NCBI RefSeq assembly: GCF_900199215.1
Contig: NZ_FZQA01000001.1
Location: forward strand, 372,001-436,000
Reading direction: 5' to 3'
Length of the DNA stretch: 64,000 nucleotides
Source: Amphiplicatus metriothermophilus
GTDB lineage: Bacteria; Pseudomonadota; Alphaproteobacteria; Caulobacterales; Parvularculaceae
Shown: in pieces, positions 35,916-45,125 of the stretch
Position numbering within the stretch: the first letter of the stretch is position 1
How the letters are laid out: each line of letters begins with the position of its first letter
The notes under the pieces: model-generated
What the model saw: the letters and a program-made list of their open reading frames with translations, nothing else
The model's database searches: none
What the model was told of the DNA's origin: nothing
Translations under genes and position numbers: made by a program

Positions 35916-38029
35916 TCCGTTCCGGCCGTTTCCGCCTCGCCCATCAGCATCTTCGCGAAGTAGACATACTCGAGCGCCGTGCGATAGGCGAGCTGGTCCT
36001 GGTTGGCCGCGCCGCCGTGCCCGCCCTCGATGTTCTCGTAATAATAGAAGTCATAACCGAGGTCGGCGAGCTTCGCCGCCGCCTTGCGCGCATGGCCCGG
36101 ATGCACGCGGTCGTCCTTGGTCGAGGTGTAGAAGAAGACCTTCGGATAAGGCTCCCCGGCCTTGAGATTCTGATAGGGCGAGTACTGAGAAATATAGGCC
36201 CATTCCTCCGGAATATCCGGATTTCCGTACTCGCCCATCCAGGACGCGCCGGCGAGCAGCTTGTTGTAGCGCTTCATGTCGAACAGCGGCACGCCGATGT
36301 CGAGCGCGGCGTACAGGTCCGGCCGCTGGGTCATGATCGCGCCCATGAGAAGCCCGCCGTTGGAGCGCCCGACCGCGCCGAGCTTTTCAGGGCTCGTCAC
36401 GCCGGTTTCGACGAGATGCTCGGAGATGGCGATGAAATCGTCATAGGCGCGCTGGCGATTTTCTTTAAGCGCCGCCTGGTGCCACCGGGGGCCGTATTCC
36501 GAGCCGCCGCGGATGTTGGACAGCACGAGAACGCCGCCGCGCGACACCCACATCCTGCCGGCGAGCGCGCCGTGCTGCGGCCGGCCGGGATCCTGATAGT
36601 AATAGGGAAGCGTCGCCGCGAGAAAACCGCCATAGCCGTATTGCACGGTCGGCGCGTTTCCCTGTTTGAGGACGGCGTCCTTGGCCATGACGAAATAAGG
36701 AACTTTCGTTCCGTCTGCGGAGGTCGCAAAGCGCTGCTCGACGACGACGTCCGTCGCGTCGTAGAAGGCGGGCGTCTCGGCGATCTTTTCGATCCGGTTC
36801 TTCGCATCGACATAGTAGAGCGAATCGGGAACGGTAAGGCTTTCGAAGGAGACCATCGCATCGTCGGTCCCGCCGCCGGCCGAGACGATGGCGACGACGC
36901 CGTTTTCAGGCAAATCGATTTCCTTCGCCTTCCATTCGCCCTTGCGCGTGCGCGCGACGCGCGCGGCCTTGCCGGCGACGTCTTCAAGATACTGGATGAC
37001 GAGTCCGGTCTCGCCGATTTCGACGTCTTCGACGGACTGGTTCGCCGCGGCGGCGAAGACGCGCTCGGCGCCGCCCGTTTCCAGGTCGTAGGCGACGACC
37101 GAGCCTTGAGGATAATTCGCGCCCTGATGGCTCCATTCTTCGCGAAGCGAGAAGATCGCCCGCCCGTCGAGAACGCCTGCAAGATCGGCGTTGGGCGGCA
37201 GGGGGAGCTTCGCGAAGCCGTTCGTCCCGCCCCGCGCATAATGATATTCGCGCTCGAAAAAGGAAGGCGCGCGCACGATGAAGACATGCGCCGTCCCGCC
37301 TTCATGCTCGACGGAAGCCGACACGCTCACGTCCGTCGCCTCGCCCTCGAAAATCGCCGGCGCCCCGGAAAGGTCCGCGCCCCGTTCGAGCCGCACGAGC
37401 GTGCGCGCATAGCCGGAGGCGGTGAGCGAGTCCGCGCCGTGATCCGTGCCCACGATCAACGTATCCGCATCGAGCCAGGCGAGGTTCGATTTCGCCTCGG
37501 GCAGGGCGAATCCGCCGTCTACGAATGATTTCGTCTGCGTATTGAATTCGCGCCAGTAGCCGGCGTCCTTGCCGCCGTCGGAAAGCTCGACCATGCAATG
37601 GGCGTATTCCGGCGACAGGCAAACGATGGAGCCGGCGATCCAGTTGCGCCTTTCGGCTTCGGCCAGGGCGTCAAAGTCGATAAGCGTCTCCCACTTCGGG
37701 GCGCCGGCGCGGTAGCTCTCGACGCTCGCGCGCCGCCACAGGCCGCGCACATGCGCGTCGTCCTGCCAGAAATTGTAGACGGCGCCGTTATGGATCTGTC
37801 CGTAGGGAATGCGCTCCTTCGAGGTGAGAATAGACAGCGCTTCGGCGTACATGGGCTCGAAACGCGGATCGCTTTCGAGCTCGGCGAGAGTGCGGGCGTT
37901 CTGCGCGCGCGCCCAGTCGAGCGCGCGCTCGCTTTCTATATCCTCAAGCCAGAGGAAAGGGTCTTTTTCTTCCGCCTGCGCCGCAGCCGCCGAAAGTCCC
38001 GCCAAAACGGCGATCATGATTCTCCGCAT
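35912..38029 (-). CDS. prolyl oligopeptidase family serine peptidase (S9), copy 1
   Basis: 705-aa secreted or periplasmic serine peptidase: signal peptide (MRRIMIAVLAGLSAAAAQA), N-terminal beta-propeller (~70-430), C-terminal alpha/beta-hydrolase. The catalytic triad is visible: Ser in GRSNGGLLMG, Asp in STKDDRVHPGHA, His in IEGGHGGAANQ. Relatives cleave short proline-containing peptides. The ATG at 38029 follows GGAGGGAAAGACGC. It is 30 bases downstream of a paralogue, so one transcript is likely, and it is coupled to a 48-codon ORF at its 3' end. Confidence 0.93.
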   Translation of the reverse strand: MRRIMIAVLAGLSAAAAQAEEKDPFLWLEDIESERALDWARAQNARTLAELESDPRFEPMYAEALSILTSKERIPYGQIHNGAVYNFWQDDAHVRGLWRRASVESYRAGAPKWETLIDFDALAEAERRNWIAGSIVCLSPEYAHCMVELSDGGKDAGYWREFNTQTKSFVDGGFALPEAKSNLAWLDADTLIVGTDHGADSLTASGYARTLVRLERGADLSGAPAIFEGEATDVSVSASVEHEGGTAHVFIVRAPSFFEREYHYARGGTNGFAKLPLPPNADLAGVLDGRAIFSLREEWSHQGANYPQGSVVAYDLETGGAERVFAAAANQSVEDVEIGETGLVIQYLEDVAGKAARVARTRKGEWKAKEIDLPENGVVAIVSAGGGTDDAMVSFESLTVPDSLYYVDAKNRIEKIAETPAFYDATDVVVEQRFATSADGTKVPYFVMAKDAVLKQGNAPTVQYGYGGFLAATLPYYYQDPGRPQHGALAGRMWVSRGGVLVLSNIRGGSEYGPRWHQAALKENRQRAYDDFIAISEHLVETGVTSPEKLGAVGRSNGGLLMGAIMTQRPDLYAALDIGVPLFDMKRYNKLLAGASWMGEYGNPDIPEEWAYISQYSPYQNLKAGEPYPKVFFYTSTKDDRVHPGHARKAAAKLADLGYDFYYYENIEGGHGGAANQDQLAYRTALEYVYFAKMLMGEAETAGTE

Positions 38030-38058
38030 GCGTCTTTCCCTCCAGATTATGCTTTTCC

Positions 38059-40182
38059 TCACTCGCCGGCGCTCGCGGACGAAGCGGGGCCGTCCATGAG
38101 CTGTCGCGCGAAATAGACGTATTGCAGCGCCGTGCGATAGGCGGCCTGCTTCTGGTTCGCCGCCGCGCCATGGCCGCCCTCGATATTCTCGTAATAGAGG
38201 AAATCATGGCCCATCGCCGCCATCTTCGCGGCCATCTTGCGCGCGTGGCCGGGATGGACCCGATCGTCGCGCGTCGAGGTGAAGAAGAAGACGCGCGGAT
38301 AGGCCGCGTCCGGGCGCAGGTTCTGATAGGGCGAGTATTTTTCGATATAGGCCCGCTCTTCAGCGATGTCCGGATTTCCGTACTCGCCCATCCACGAAGC
38401 GCCGGCGAGCAGCTTGTGGAAGCGCAGCATGTCGAGAAGCGGCACGCCGATGGCGATCGCGCCGTACAGATCGGGCCGCTGGGTGAGCGCAACGCCCATC
38501 AGGAGCCCGCCGTTCGAGCCGCCATAGGCGCCGAGCTTCTGCGGACTCGTGAGCCCGCGCGCGATGAGATCTTCGGAGACCGCGAAGAAATCGTCGAACG
38601 CGCGCTGGCGGTTTTCCTTGAGCGCCGCCTGATGCCAGCGCGGGCCGAACTCGCCGCCGCCGCGGATATTGGCGATGACGTAAAGCCCGCCGCGCTCGTA
38701 CCACAGCTTGCCGATGGTTCCCGAATAGCCGGGCGTGACGGGAACCTCGAAGCCGCCATAGCCGTACTGGATCGTCGGCGCGTTCCCCGCCTCCATCACG
38801 TCCTCGCGGCCGATGACGAAATAGGGAACTTTCGTTCCATTCTTCGACGTCGCCTCATGCTGGCGCATGACGACGCCAGCCGCATCAAAAAAGGCCGGGT
38901 TCTGCTTCACCCGCGCGCGCTCGCCCGCCGCCGAGACGTAAAAGAGCGTCTGCGGAACGGTCGGGCTGTCGAAATAGAGGAAAAGGTCGTCGCCATGCGC
39001 GTTGACCGAGCCGAGGGATACGTCGCCCTCGCCCGGCAGGGCGACGTCGCGCGCGCGCCACTTGCCGCCGCGCCGTTCGATCTTCTTCACCTTGCCGACG
39101 ATGTTGTCGAGAAGCTGCACGAAGAGCGCGCTTTCCGACGCCGCGACGCCGCCCACGGCCTGGTGCTCGTTCGGCGAGAAGACGAGCTCGGCTTTCGTTC
39201 CCGCCGGATCGATCGCGACGATGTCGCCGGCTCTGAAACGCCGTCCGGCGAAGGCCCAGTCCTCCTGGATCGAGGCGACGATGAAGCCGTCGAGCACGCC
39301 CTGAATGTTCGACTTGGCGGGCAGCGGCAGCTTTTTCTCCTCGAACGCGTCGTCGAGCAGATAATGCTCGGACTCGAAAAAGGTGAGCGCGCGCGTCACG
39401 AACAACCAGGTCTTCCCGCCGCGGACGATCGCGTAAGGCCACACGCCGACATCTGTCTTGGCGCCCTCGAACACGACTCGCGCCGAAGCGGGGTCTTCGC
39501 CGCGCCGCACGAGCCGCGTCGTGCGCGGATAGCCGGAGGTCGTCATCGTCCCTTCGCCGAAATCGACGCCGACGAGGAGCGCGTCCTCATCGACCCAGGC
39601 CGTCGTTCCTTTCGACTCCGCGAAGGAAAAGCCGTTCTCGACGAATGTTCCCTCGGAGACGAGGAATTCGCGCCGCGCCGCCGCGTCGGCGCCGCCGCGC
39701 GAGAGATTGACGATGCAGCGGTCATGCGCCGGCGCGAGGCAGTCGGCGCCTTTATAGACCCAGTTCTCGCCTTCCGCCTCGGCGAGGGCGTCGATGTCCA
39801 GAATGAGCCGCCAGTCGGGCGCGCCGGCGAGATAGCTTTCGAGCGAAGCCTCGCGCCAGATCCCGCGCACATGCGCGCCGTCCTGCCAGAAATTGCGCAC
39901 CGTCTCGCCCACGAGCCCGGGCGCGGGGATGCGCTCCTCGGAGGTGAAAATCTCGAGCGCGGCCCTGTGGAACGCCTCGAAGCGCGCATCGCCTTCAAGC
40001 TCGGCGAGCGAGCGGGCGTTCTGCGCGCGGACCCAGTCGAGCGCGCGCGCGCCGTCGATCTCCTCGAGCCACAGGAAAGGATCCTCCTGCGCCGCGGCGG
40101 GCGCGCCCTCCTGCGCGGCGGCCCCTTGCGCGGCGGCGAGCGAAGCGGCGACGAGCGTAGCCTTGACCATGACCTTGAGCAT
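38059..40182 (-). CDS. prolyl oligopeptidase family serine peptidase (S9), copy 2
   Basis: 707-aa paralogue of the next gene, alike along the whole length (PFLWLEEID, ALDWVRAQNAR and PRWHQAALKENRQRAFDDF occur in both with few changes). Signal peptide near the N-terminus (VKATLVAASLAAAQGAAAQ). Triad: Ser in GGSNGGLLMG, Asp in STRDDRVHPGHA, His in IEGGHGAAANQ. The start is either 40182 (GAGGAG directly adjacent) or 40170 (MVKATLV, better spaced); the difference is 4 residues. Tandem duplication is evident. The divergent region upstream (40183-40404) has no other gene. Confidence 0.93.
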   Translation of the reverse strand: MLKVMVKATLVAASLAAAQGAAAQEGAPAAAQEDPFLWLEEIDGARALDWVRAQNARSLAELEGDARFEAFHRAALEIFTSEERIPAPGLVGETVRNFWQDGAHVRGIWREASLESYLAGAPDWRLILDIDALAEAEGENWVYKGADCLAPAHDRCIVNLSRGGADAAARREFLVSEGTFVENGFSFAESKGTTAWVDEDALLVGVDFGEGTMTTSGYPRTTRLVRRGEDPASARVVFEGAKTDVGVWPYAIVRGGKTWLFVTRALTFFESEHYLLDDAFEEKKLPLPAKSNIQGVLDGFIVASIQEDWAFAGRRFRAGDIVAIDPAGTKAELVFSPNEHQAVGGVAASESALFVQLLDNIVGKVKKIERRGGKWRARDVALPGEGDVSLGSVNAHGDDLFLYFDSPTVPQTLFYVSAAGERARVKQNPAFFDAAGVVMRQHEATSKNGTKVPYFVIGREDVMEAGNAPTIQYGYGGFEVPVTPGYSGTIGKLWYERGGLYVIANIRGGGEFGPRWHQAALKENRQRAFDDFFAVSEDLIARGLTSPQKLGAYGGSNGGLLMGVALTQRPDLYGAIAIGVPLLDMLRFHKLLAGASWMGEYGNPDIAEERAYIEKYSPYQNLRPDAAYPRVFFFTSTRDDRVHPGHARKMAAKMAAMGHDFLYYENIEGGHGAAANQKQAAYRTALQYVYFARQLMDGPASSASAGE

Positions 40183-40404
40183 CTCCTCGGCGTTTCCTCC
40201 CGACGCAGGCGCCCCCGCGCCCGTTTTCCCGGCGCGCGAGCTTAACGGCCTCGCGCCGGGACGCAACGCCGCTGCGGCGGAGCGAGCCGCCGCCGCGCCG
40301 GGCGCGCCGCGCCGCAAGGTCGGTAAAATTCTCGCGACCGCGTTAGCGAAGACTTGAGCGCGGCCGCGCTAGCGATAGGCGACGATCCTTTGCAGGGCGC
40401 CTTC

Positions 40405-40995
40405 ATGTCAGACACGGAACTGCGCCGTTATCGCCGGATCGCGCGCGATCTTCCCGCGCGCGTGGTGGTCAACGGCATCGACGAGTATCACGGCCGCCTT
40501 CTGAACATCTCGCCCGGCAATCTCGCCGTAAAGGTTGACGCGCGCGTCGCGCCCGGGGACGCCGCCGTCGTCTACATCAAGGGGCTCGACGTCATCGAGG
40601 GCACCGTCGCGCGCGTCATGCCCGACGGCTTCGCGCTGTCCTTCATCCTGTCGCGCAAGCGTCGGAATATCCTGATTGAACGGCTGATGGTGCTGGCCAA
40701 TCCCGAGCATGCGGCGGGCCTTTCCGACCGTCGCCGCGCGCCGCGCCATGGCGCCGGGGATCAGCGGATGGTCTGCCGTCTCGCCGACGGAAGCGCGCTC
40801 TTCGTGCGGGTGCTCGACAAATCGGTCGACGGCGTCGCGGTCGACAGCCCGCGCAAGCCGCCCGTGGGCGCGCCCATCCATATCGGGCGCGAGCGCGCGG
40901 TGGTGATCCGCCACACGCCGCGCGGCTTCGTCGCCGTCTACGAGCCCGCGCCCGCAAGCGCGACAGACGCCCCGTCGCGCCTGCGGGCGGTCTGA
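40405..40995 (+). CDS. tandem PilZ domain protein
   Basis: Cytoplasmic 196-aa protein with two PilZ (c-di-GMP receptor) domains. The second is canonical: RRAPRHGAGDQR (~112-123) supplies the RxxxR arm and LDKSVDGVAV (~140) the DxSxxG motif. The first has RRYRRIARDLPARV (~7-20) and LNISPGNLAV (~33), where NxSxxG reads NISPGN, lacking the last Gly, so it may bind weakly or serve as a structural partner. It could sense c-di-GMP to control motility, surface or cell-cycle outputs. AGGGCGCCTTC precedes the ATG. It ends 19 bases from the convergent lipoprotein gene. Confidence 0.88.
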   Translation: MSDTELRRYRRIARDLPARVVVNGIDEYHGRLLNISPGNLAVKVDARVAPGDAAVVYIKGLDVIEGTVARVMPDGFALSFILSRKRRNILIERLMVLANPEHAAGLSDRRRAPRHGAGDQRMVCRLADGSALFVRVLDKSVDGVAVDSPRKPPVGAPIHIGRERAVVIRHTPRGFVAVYEPAPASATDAPSRLRAV

Positions 40996-41014
40996 GCCGG
41001 CTTTCCCCTAAGCG

Positions 41015-41542
41015 TCAGGACTGCGCGCCGATCACCAGCGGGCGCAGGTTCTCGATCACCTCGCGCGCATTGAACGCCTGCGGATTGTCCTGCGGCTTCT
41101 CGCCCTTGTGCATGGTGATGAAGGCGACCGCCGAGTAGCGCGTGATCTCGCGCGTGTAAGAGTCATACGGATAGCCCCAGCCCCAGCCATAGGCGTAATA
41201 GGGGAATCCGTAATAAGGCCCAAAGCCGTAGCGGCCGAAAAAGGCCGGGCTCGCCGATGTGCGGTACGAACGGCTCGCTTCGGTGTCGCCTTCGACGACG
41301 ATGAAGTAGTCGTAGCCCTTGCTCACGGTGACTTCCGCGGCTCTGAGCAGCAGCGCGTTCTCGACCGTCTCGCGGCTGGTCGCGGAATTGCCGCGGAAGG
41401 TGATGCGATAGCGGTTCTGTTCGATCCGCTGCTCGGAGAAGCCGTAGCCGCGTCCGCTTTCCGCCGGCTGGTAGGGCGTCGAGGTGGCGCAGGCGGCGAG
41501 CGCGGCGCAGGCGACGACGCCAAGCGCGATGGTGCGTATCAT
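41015..41542 (-). CDS. CC0125/CC1285 family lipoprotein
   Basis: 175-aa lipoprotein with a signal peptide and lipobox LAAC (Cys18). It belongs by pattern to a family named for Caulobacter CC0125/CC1285 proteins: TPYQPAESGRGYGFSEQRI (~22-40), RYRITFRGNS and AAEVTVSKGYDYFIVVEGD. A Tyr/Gly/Phe-rich stretch (~111-138: FFGRYGFGPYYGFPYYAYGW) precedes the C-terminal helix. Predicted in the periplasmic leaflet of the inner or outer membrane. Function not known. Good RBS GGGAGATCGAAAG. It is downstream of mscS with a 139-base gap. Confidence 0.85.
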   Translation of the reverse strand: MIRTIALGVVACAALAACATSTPYQPAESGRGYGFSEQRIEQNRYRITFRGNSATSRETVENALLLRAAEVTVSKGYDYFIVVEGDTEASRSYRTSASPAFFGRYGFGPYYGFPYYAYGWGWGYPYDSYTREITRYSAVAFITMHKGEKPQDNPQAFNAREVIENLRPLVIGAQS

Positions 41543-41681
41543 CTTTCGATCTCCCGATTGTCCAATCGTCGGTCTCCCGCTTGCGCGCGCCGGCCCGCCG
41601 ATCGGCCCGGCGCGCCCCATCGCCCCAAGTGAAATATATGGCGGGGCGCGGCCTTTTGAAAGCGCCGCGGCGGCGACGCCT

Positions 41682-43115
41682 TCAGTCCTTGAGCGGCAGG
41701 CCAAGGCTTTGTTCCGCCGATTTGACGTGCAGATCGAGCTGCGGGAACGGGATTTCGATCCCGTGTTCGTGAAGCCGGTCCCACAAGGCGAGCAGCACGG
41801 CGCTGCGCACGTTCGACACGCCGTTCGCCGGATCGCTGATCCAGAAGCGCAGGTCGAAATTCACCGAGCTCGCGCCGAATTCCACGAGATTGCAGTTCGG
41901 CGCCGGCGATTTCAGCACCCGGTCGACTTCGAGCGCGGTCTCTTCGGCGAGCTGCTTCACGAAACGAAGGTCGCGCGTCTTGTAGGAGACCCCGAAAGGC
42001 GCGTGCAGGCGGAAGATCCGGTCTGCATGGGACCAGTTGACGACGCCGTCCTCGATGAACTTGTCGTTCGGAACGAGGTGCTCGGCGCCGTCGCGGGTGC
42101 GCACCGTGACGTAGCGCGCGCCCATCTCCGTCACCCAGCCGAAGGTGTCCTCGACCGCCACGACGTCGCCCGGCTTGATCGACTTGTCCGCGATCAGCGT
42201 GAAGCCGGCGAAGAAATTCGAAACCGTCTTCTGTAAGCCGAGACCGATGCCGAGGCCCACCGCGCCGCTGAAAATGGCGAGGGTGGCGAAGGGAAAGCCG
42301 ACGAGCTGCAGGGCGACGACGAGCGCGACGATCGGCGTGAGCACGTCGAGAACCTTCGACAGCAGCGCTTTGAACGAGGTCGTCAGCTCGTCGATCGCCG
42401 CGATGCGTCCTTTCAGGAATTTGTTGATGACGCTCGCCAGCCAGAACAGCAGCGCGAATACGATGATGGTGCGGATGAAGTCGAGCGCCGAATAGGTGAT
42501 CGGATTGTTCTGATCGTCCTTGCCGATGGGAATGGCGAAGGCGTCGAGCTGGCGCACCACGCGGCCCAGCACGCCGAAGGCGTCAAGCGCGGCGATGGGC
42601 CAGACGACGTAAAAGGCGACCCGCGACCAGAAGGGCGAGCGGATGACGAGCGTCACCATGCGGATGACGATCCAGGCGGTCAGCAGGCTGACGCCGGCCT
42701 GCACCAGCACGCTCGGCCGGCCGAGCGCGCCGAGCGCGACGACCGCCGTCTGAAGGGTGATGAGAAGCGCGATGGGCGTCGCAATATGGGCGAAGGCGTT
42801 GGCGGCGCGGCGGAGGAAGCCGTAAGGCGCGCGCGGGGCGACCTGGCCGGAGATGAGCTTTCTGAGCTGCGGGCCGAACATCGCGGCCGGAACGAGGGCC
42901 GCGAACAGGATCGCGGCCTGAACGGCGACGTCGACGGTGAGAAGGTTTTCCTGCGCCCAGGCGAGAAACCGCGCGGTTCGCGACGTCAGCTCTTCGGCGC
43001 CGAGCAGCTCGTCGATGGCTGATCCTGCAAGCTCTTCGGGCGGCGGTTCGCCCTCGGGCGGCGCCGGCCCGGAAGGCGGCGCGCCGGCGGGCTCGGTCTC
43101 GTCATTCTGTCGCAT
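41682..43115 (-). CDS. mechanosensitive ion channel protein (MscS family)
   Basis: Turgor-release channel, 477 aa. The acidic/Pro-rich cytoplasmic N-terminus (1-40) is followed by five or six hydrophobic segments, the pore helix AIFSGAVGLGIGLGLQKTVSNFFAG (in two halves around ~285) with typical Gly/Ala packing, then the beta domain DKSIKPGDVVAVEDTFGWVTEMGARYVTV (as two motifs) and an alpha/beta C-terminus ending with WDRLHEHGIEIPFPQLDLH. The length and additional helices place it in the larger YbdG/YnaI-like class, not MscS proper. Inner membrane. Confidence 0.92.
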   Translation of the reverse strand: MRQNDETEPAGAPPSGPAPPEGEPPPEELAGSAIDELLGAEELTSRTARFLAWAQENLLTVDVAVQAAILFAALVPAAMFGPQLRKLISGQVAPRAPYGFLRRAANAFAHIATPIALLITLQTAVVALGALGRPSVLVQAGVSLLTAWIVIRMVTLVIRSPFWSRVAFYVVWPIAALDAFGVLGRVVRQLDAFAIPIGKDDQNNPITYSALDFIRTIIVFALLFWLASVINKFLKGRIAAIDELTTSFKALLSKVLDVLTPIVALVVALQLVGFPFATLAIFSGAVGLGIGLGLQKTVSNFFAGFTLIADKSIKPGDVVAVEDTFGWVTEMGARYVTVRTRDGAEHLVPNDKFIEDGVVNWSHADRIFRLHAPFGVSYKTRDLRFVKQLAEETALEVDRVLKSPAPNCNLVEFGASSVNFDLRFWISDPANGVSNVRSAVLLALWDRLHEHGIEIPFPQLDLHVKSAEQSLGLPLKD

Positions 43116-43247
43116 CGCGCCCCGGATCGGCTCGAAAGGAATCGATTCCTACCACGAACCGCCGGCGCGCGGAACGCGGCGCGGCGCAGGAGCCCCGCCG
43201 CGCTCGCCTCGTCCGGGTAAGGACGGCCCCGCCGATCGCCGCGCAGG

Positions 43248-44939
43248 CTACTCGTCCGCCCGCTGGGCGTCGCGCAGGACGCGAAACTCGTTGCCCTCGT
43301 ACCAGTTCGGCCAACGGTCCGAATAGGCGAGCGCGGCGCCAGTTTCGTAAAGAACCTCGACGGTCCGGATCATGCCGTCGAACGTCCAGCTTTCATCGAA
43401 CTCGTCCGCCGGCTTGTGATAGCGCTCCGCCGTGTACTGAGCGCCCCGCGCAAGGCCCGCCTTCTCGCCGCCTTCGACGAGGTCGATCCCGGCGTCGGCG
43501 TAGAGCATCGGAACGCCTTTTTTCGCGAGGGAGATGTGATCGGAGCGGTAGAAATAGCCCTTCTCCGGCTCGGCGTCGGGGCGGACGTACATGTCGCGCG
43601 CCTGCGCCCGCTCCGCGAGGATATCTTCGAGCTCGGACGCGCCGTGGCCGATGACGATGATGTCGCGCGTCGCCGGCAGCGGCAGAACGGCGTCGATGTT
43701 GATCCCGCCGACGATGTTTTTAAGCGGGACCGGCGGGTTTTCCGCCAGATAGGCGGAGCCCAGCAGGCCCGACTCCTCCGCCGTCACGGCCGCCAGCAGA
43801 ATCGACCGGCGCGGGCGCTCCGGATTGGTGGCGAACTTCTCGCCGATCTCCAGGATCGCCGCAATGCCTGTCGCGTTGTCGACCGCGCCGTTATAGATCT
43901 TGTCTTCGCCCTCCGTATCCGGATTGACGCCGAGATGGTCCCAATGGCCCATATAGAGCACATATTCGTCGGGCGCTTCGGCGCCGGGCAGGACGCCGAC
44001 CACGTTCGCCGACTCGCTGCGGCGAATCGCGTTTGCGAGCTTCGCCGACGCCGTCAGTCCCGTCAGCGGCTGCGCCTTGAACTCGCGCGTCTTCGCCGCC
44101 GCCTTCAGCGCGTCGAAGTCGAGCCCGGCGGCCGCGAAAAGATCGCGCGCGGCCGCATTCGACAGCCAGCCTTCGACCGCGACCCGGCTCGCGCCGTCGT
44201 CGGCGCGCGCCAGATCGAGCTGCGGGCCGGACCAGCTTCCCTCGACGACGCCCCAGCCATAGCCGGCGGCGTCGTCTTCGTGGATCACCAATGCTGCAGC
44301 CGCGCCCTGACGCGCGGCTTCCTCGTATTTGTAGGTCCAGCGCCCGTAATAGGTCATGGCGCGGCCGTTGAAGAGTTCGGGATCCCCCGTCGCAAAGCCC
44401 GGATCGTTCACCAGCATCACGACCGTCTTGCCGGCGACGTCGAGGCCTTCATAGTCGTTCCAGCCATATTCCGGCGCGACGACGCCGTAGCCGACGAAGA
44501 CCATTTCGCTGGCGTCGAGATCGACGTTCTCCGCCACGCGCTTCGTCCAGAAAACGGCGTCCTCGCGATAGGCGAGTTCTTTTTCGCCCTCGGGCGTCTC
44601 GATGCGCAGCCAGGATCGCGCCGGATCGAGGGTCGATTCCACGAGCGGCACGGGCTGGAAATAGCTGTCGCCGACAGGCTCGAAGCCCAGCCGCTCGAAC
44701 TCGCCGGCGATATAGGCGCGCGTCTTCTCTCCGCCCGGCGTCGCGGGCGCGCGCCCTTCGAATTCGTCCGAGGCGAGCGTGCGGATATGGCGGGCCAGAT
44801 CGGCGGCCGCGATCGCCGGCCCGGAAAGGGCGGCGGGCGCTGCCTCCGGCGCGGACCCGCTCTCCGCCGGGCCTTCCCCGCCGCAGCCCGCGGCCAGCCC
44901 CAACGCCGCCGCGGCGGCCAGAAATCTGCCGTGGGTCAT
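43248..44939 (-). CDS. M28 family zinc peptidase lipoprotein with PA domain
   Basis: 563-aa aminopeptidase-like protein. Lipobox GLAAGC (Cys19) predicts an envelope-anchored protein. A PA domain (~150-280, [20 protein letters not shown]) is inserted before the M28 fold. Zinc ligands: His in [10 protein letters not shown] (~329-338), Asp in [15 protein letters not shown] (~348-362), [11 protein letters not shown] (~391) and the C-terminal YADAGIDLV/His region. Relatives hydrolyse N-terminal residues from peptides. Together with the DUF885 and S9 peptidases it suggests peptide scavenging in the periplasm. ATG 44939 with GGAGGCGAGACC as SD. Confidence 0.9.
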   Translation of the reverse strand: MTHGRFLAAAAALGLAAGCGGEGPAESGSAPEAAPAALSGPAIAAADLARHIRTLASDEFEGRAPATPGGEKTRAYIAGEFERLGFEPVGDSYFQPVPLVESTLDPARSWLRIETPEGEKELAYREDAVFWTKRVAENVDLDASEMVFVGYGVVAPEYGWNDYEGLDVAGKTVVMLVNDPGFATGDPELFNGRAMTYYGRWTYKYEEAARQGAAAALVIHEDDAAGYGWGVVEGSWSGPQLDLARADDGASRVAVEGWLSNAAARDLFAAAGLDFDALKAAAKTREFKAQPLTGLTASAKLANAIRRSESANVVGVLPGAEAPDEYVLYMGHWDHLGVNPDTEGEDKIYNGAVDNATGIAAILEIGEKFATNPERPRRSILLAAVTAEESGLLGSAYLAENPPVPLKNIVGGINIDAVLPLPATRDIIVIGHGASELEDILAERAQARDMYVRPDAEPEKGYFYRSDHISLAKKGVPMLYADAGIDLVEGGEKAGLARGAQYTAERYHKPADEFDESWTFDGMIRTVEVLYETGAALAYSDRWPNWYEGNEFRVLRDAQRADE

Positions 44940-45045
44940 GGTCTCGCCTCCCTGGATTCTCTGAATTGGTCGGCCGGATGTGTGGCACGCGCCGGCGCCG
45001 GGTTCAAGCCGCGGCCCGCGCTGGCCCTTCAGCCTCGCCTTGGCC

Positions 45046-45111
45046 GGCTTTTTGGATTAAAGCCTGAAGCAGGAGGCTGCCTGGCGCAGCAACGGCGCTC
45101 TTCGAGCGCCG
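45046..45111 (+). promoter_or_regulatory. pckA leader with stacked inverted repeats
   Basis: GGCTTT-N7-AAAGCC (45046-45064) is an operator-like inverted repeat. AGCCT/AGGCT follows, and a strong hairpin CGGCGCTC-TTC-GAGCGCCG (45093-45111) ends one base before the GGGAGGAGG ribosome binding site of pckA. The order suggests a regulated promoter and/or a structured 5' leader. Confidence 0.45.
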
Positions 45112-45125
45112 CGGGAGGAGGACAA

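Noticed and set aside
43416-45125. Very long frame giving an 1101-codon ORF in front of pckA
   Set aside because: The part before 45126 is antisense to the M28 peptidase and shows no protein-like pattern; PEPCK homology and a strong RBS begin at 45126.
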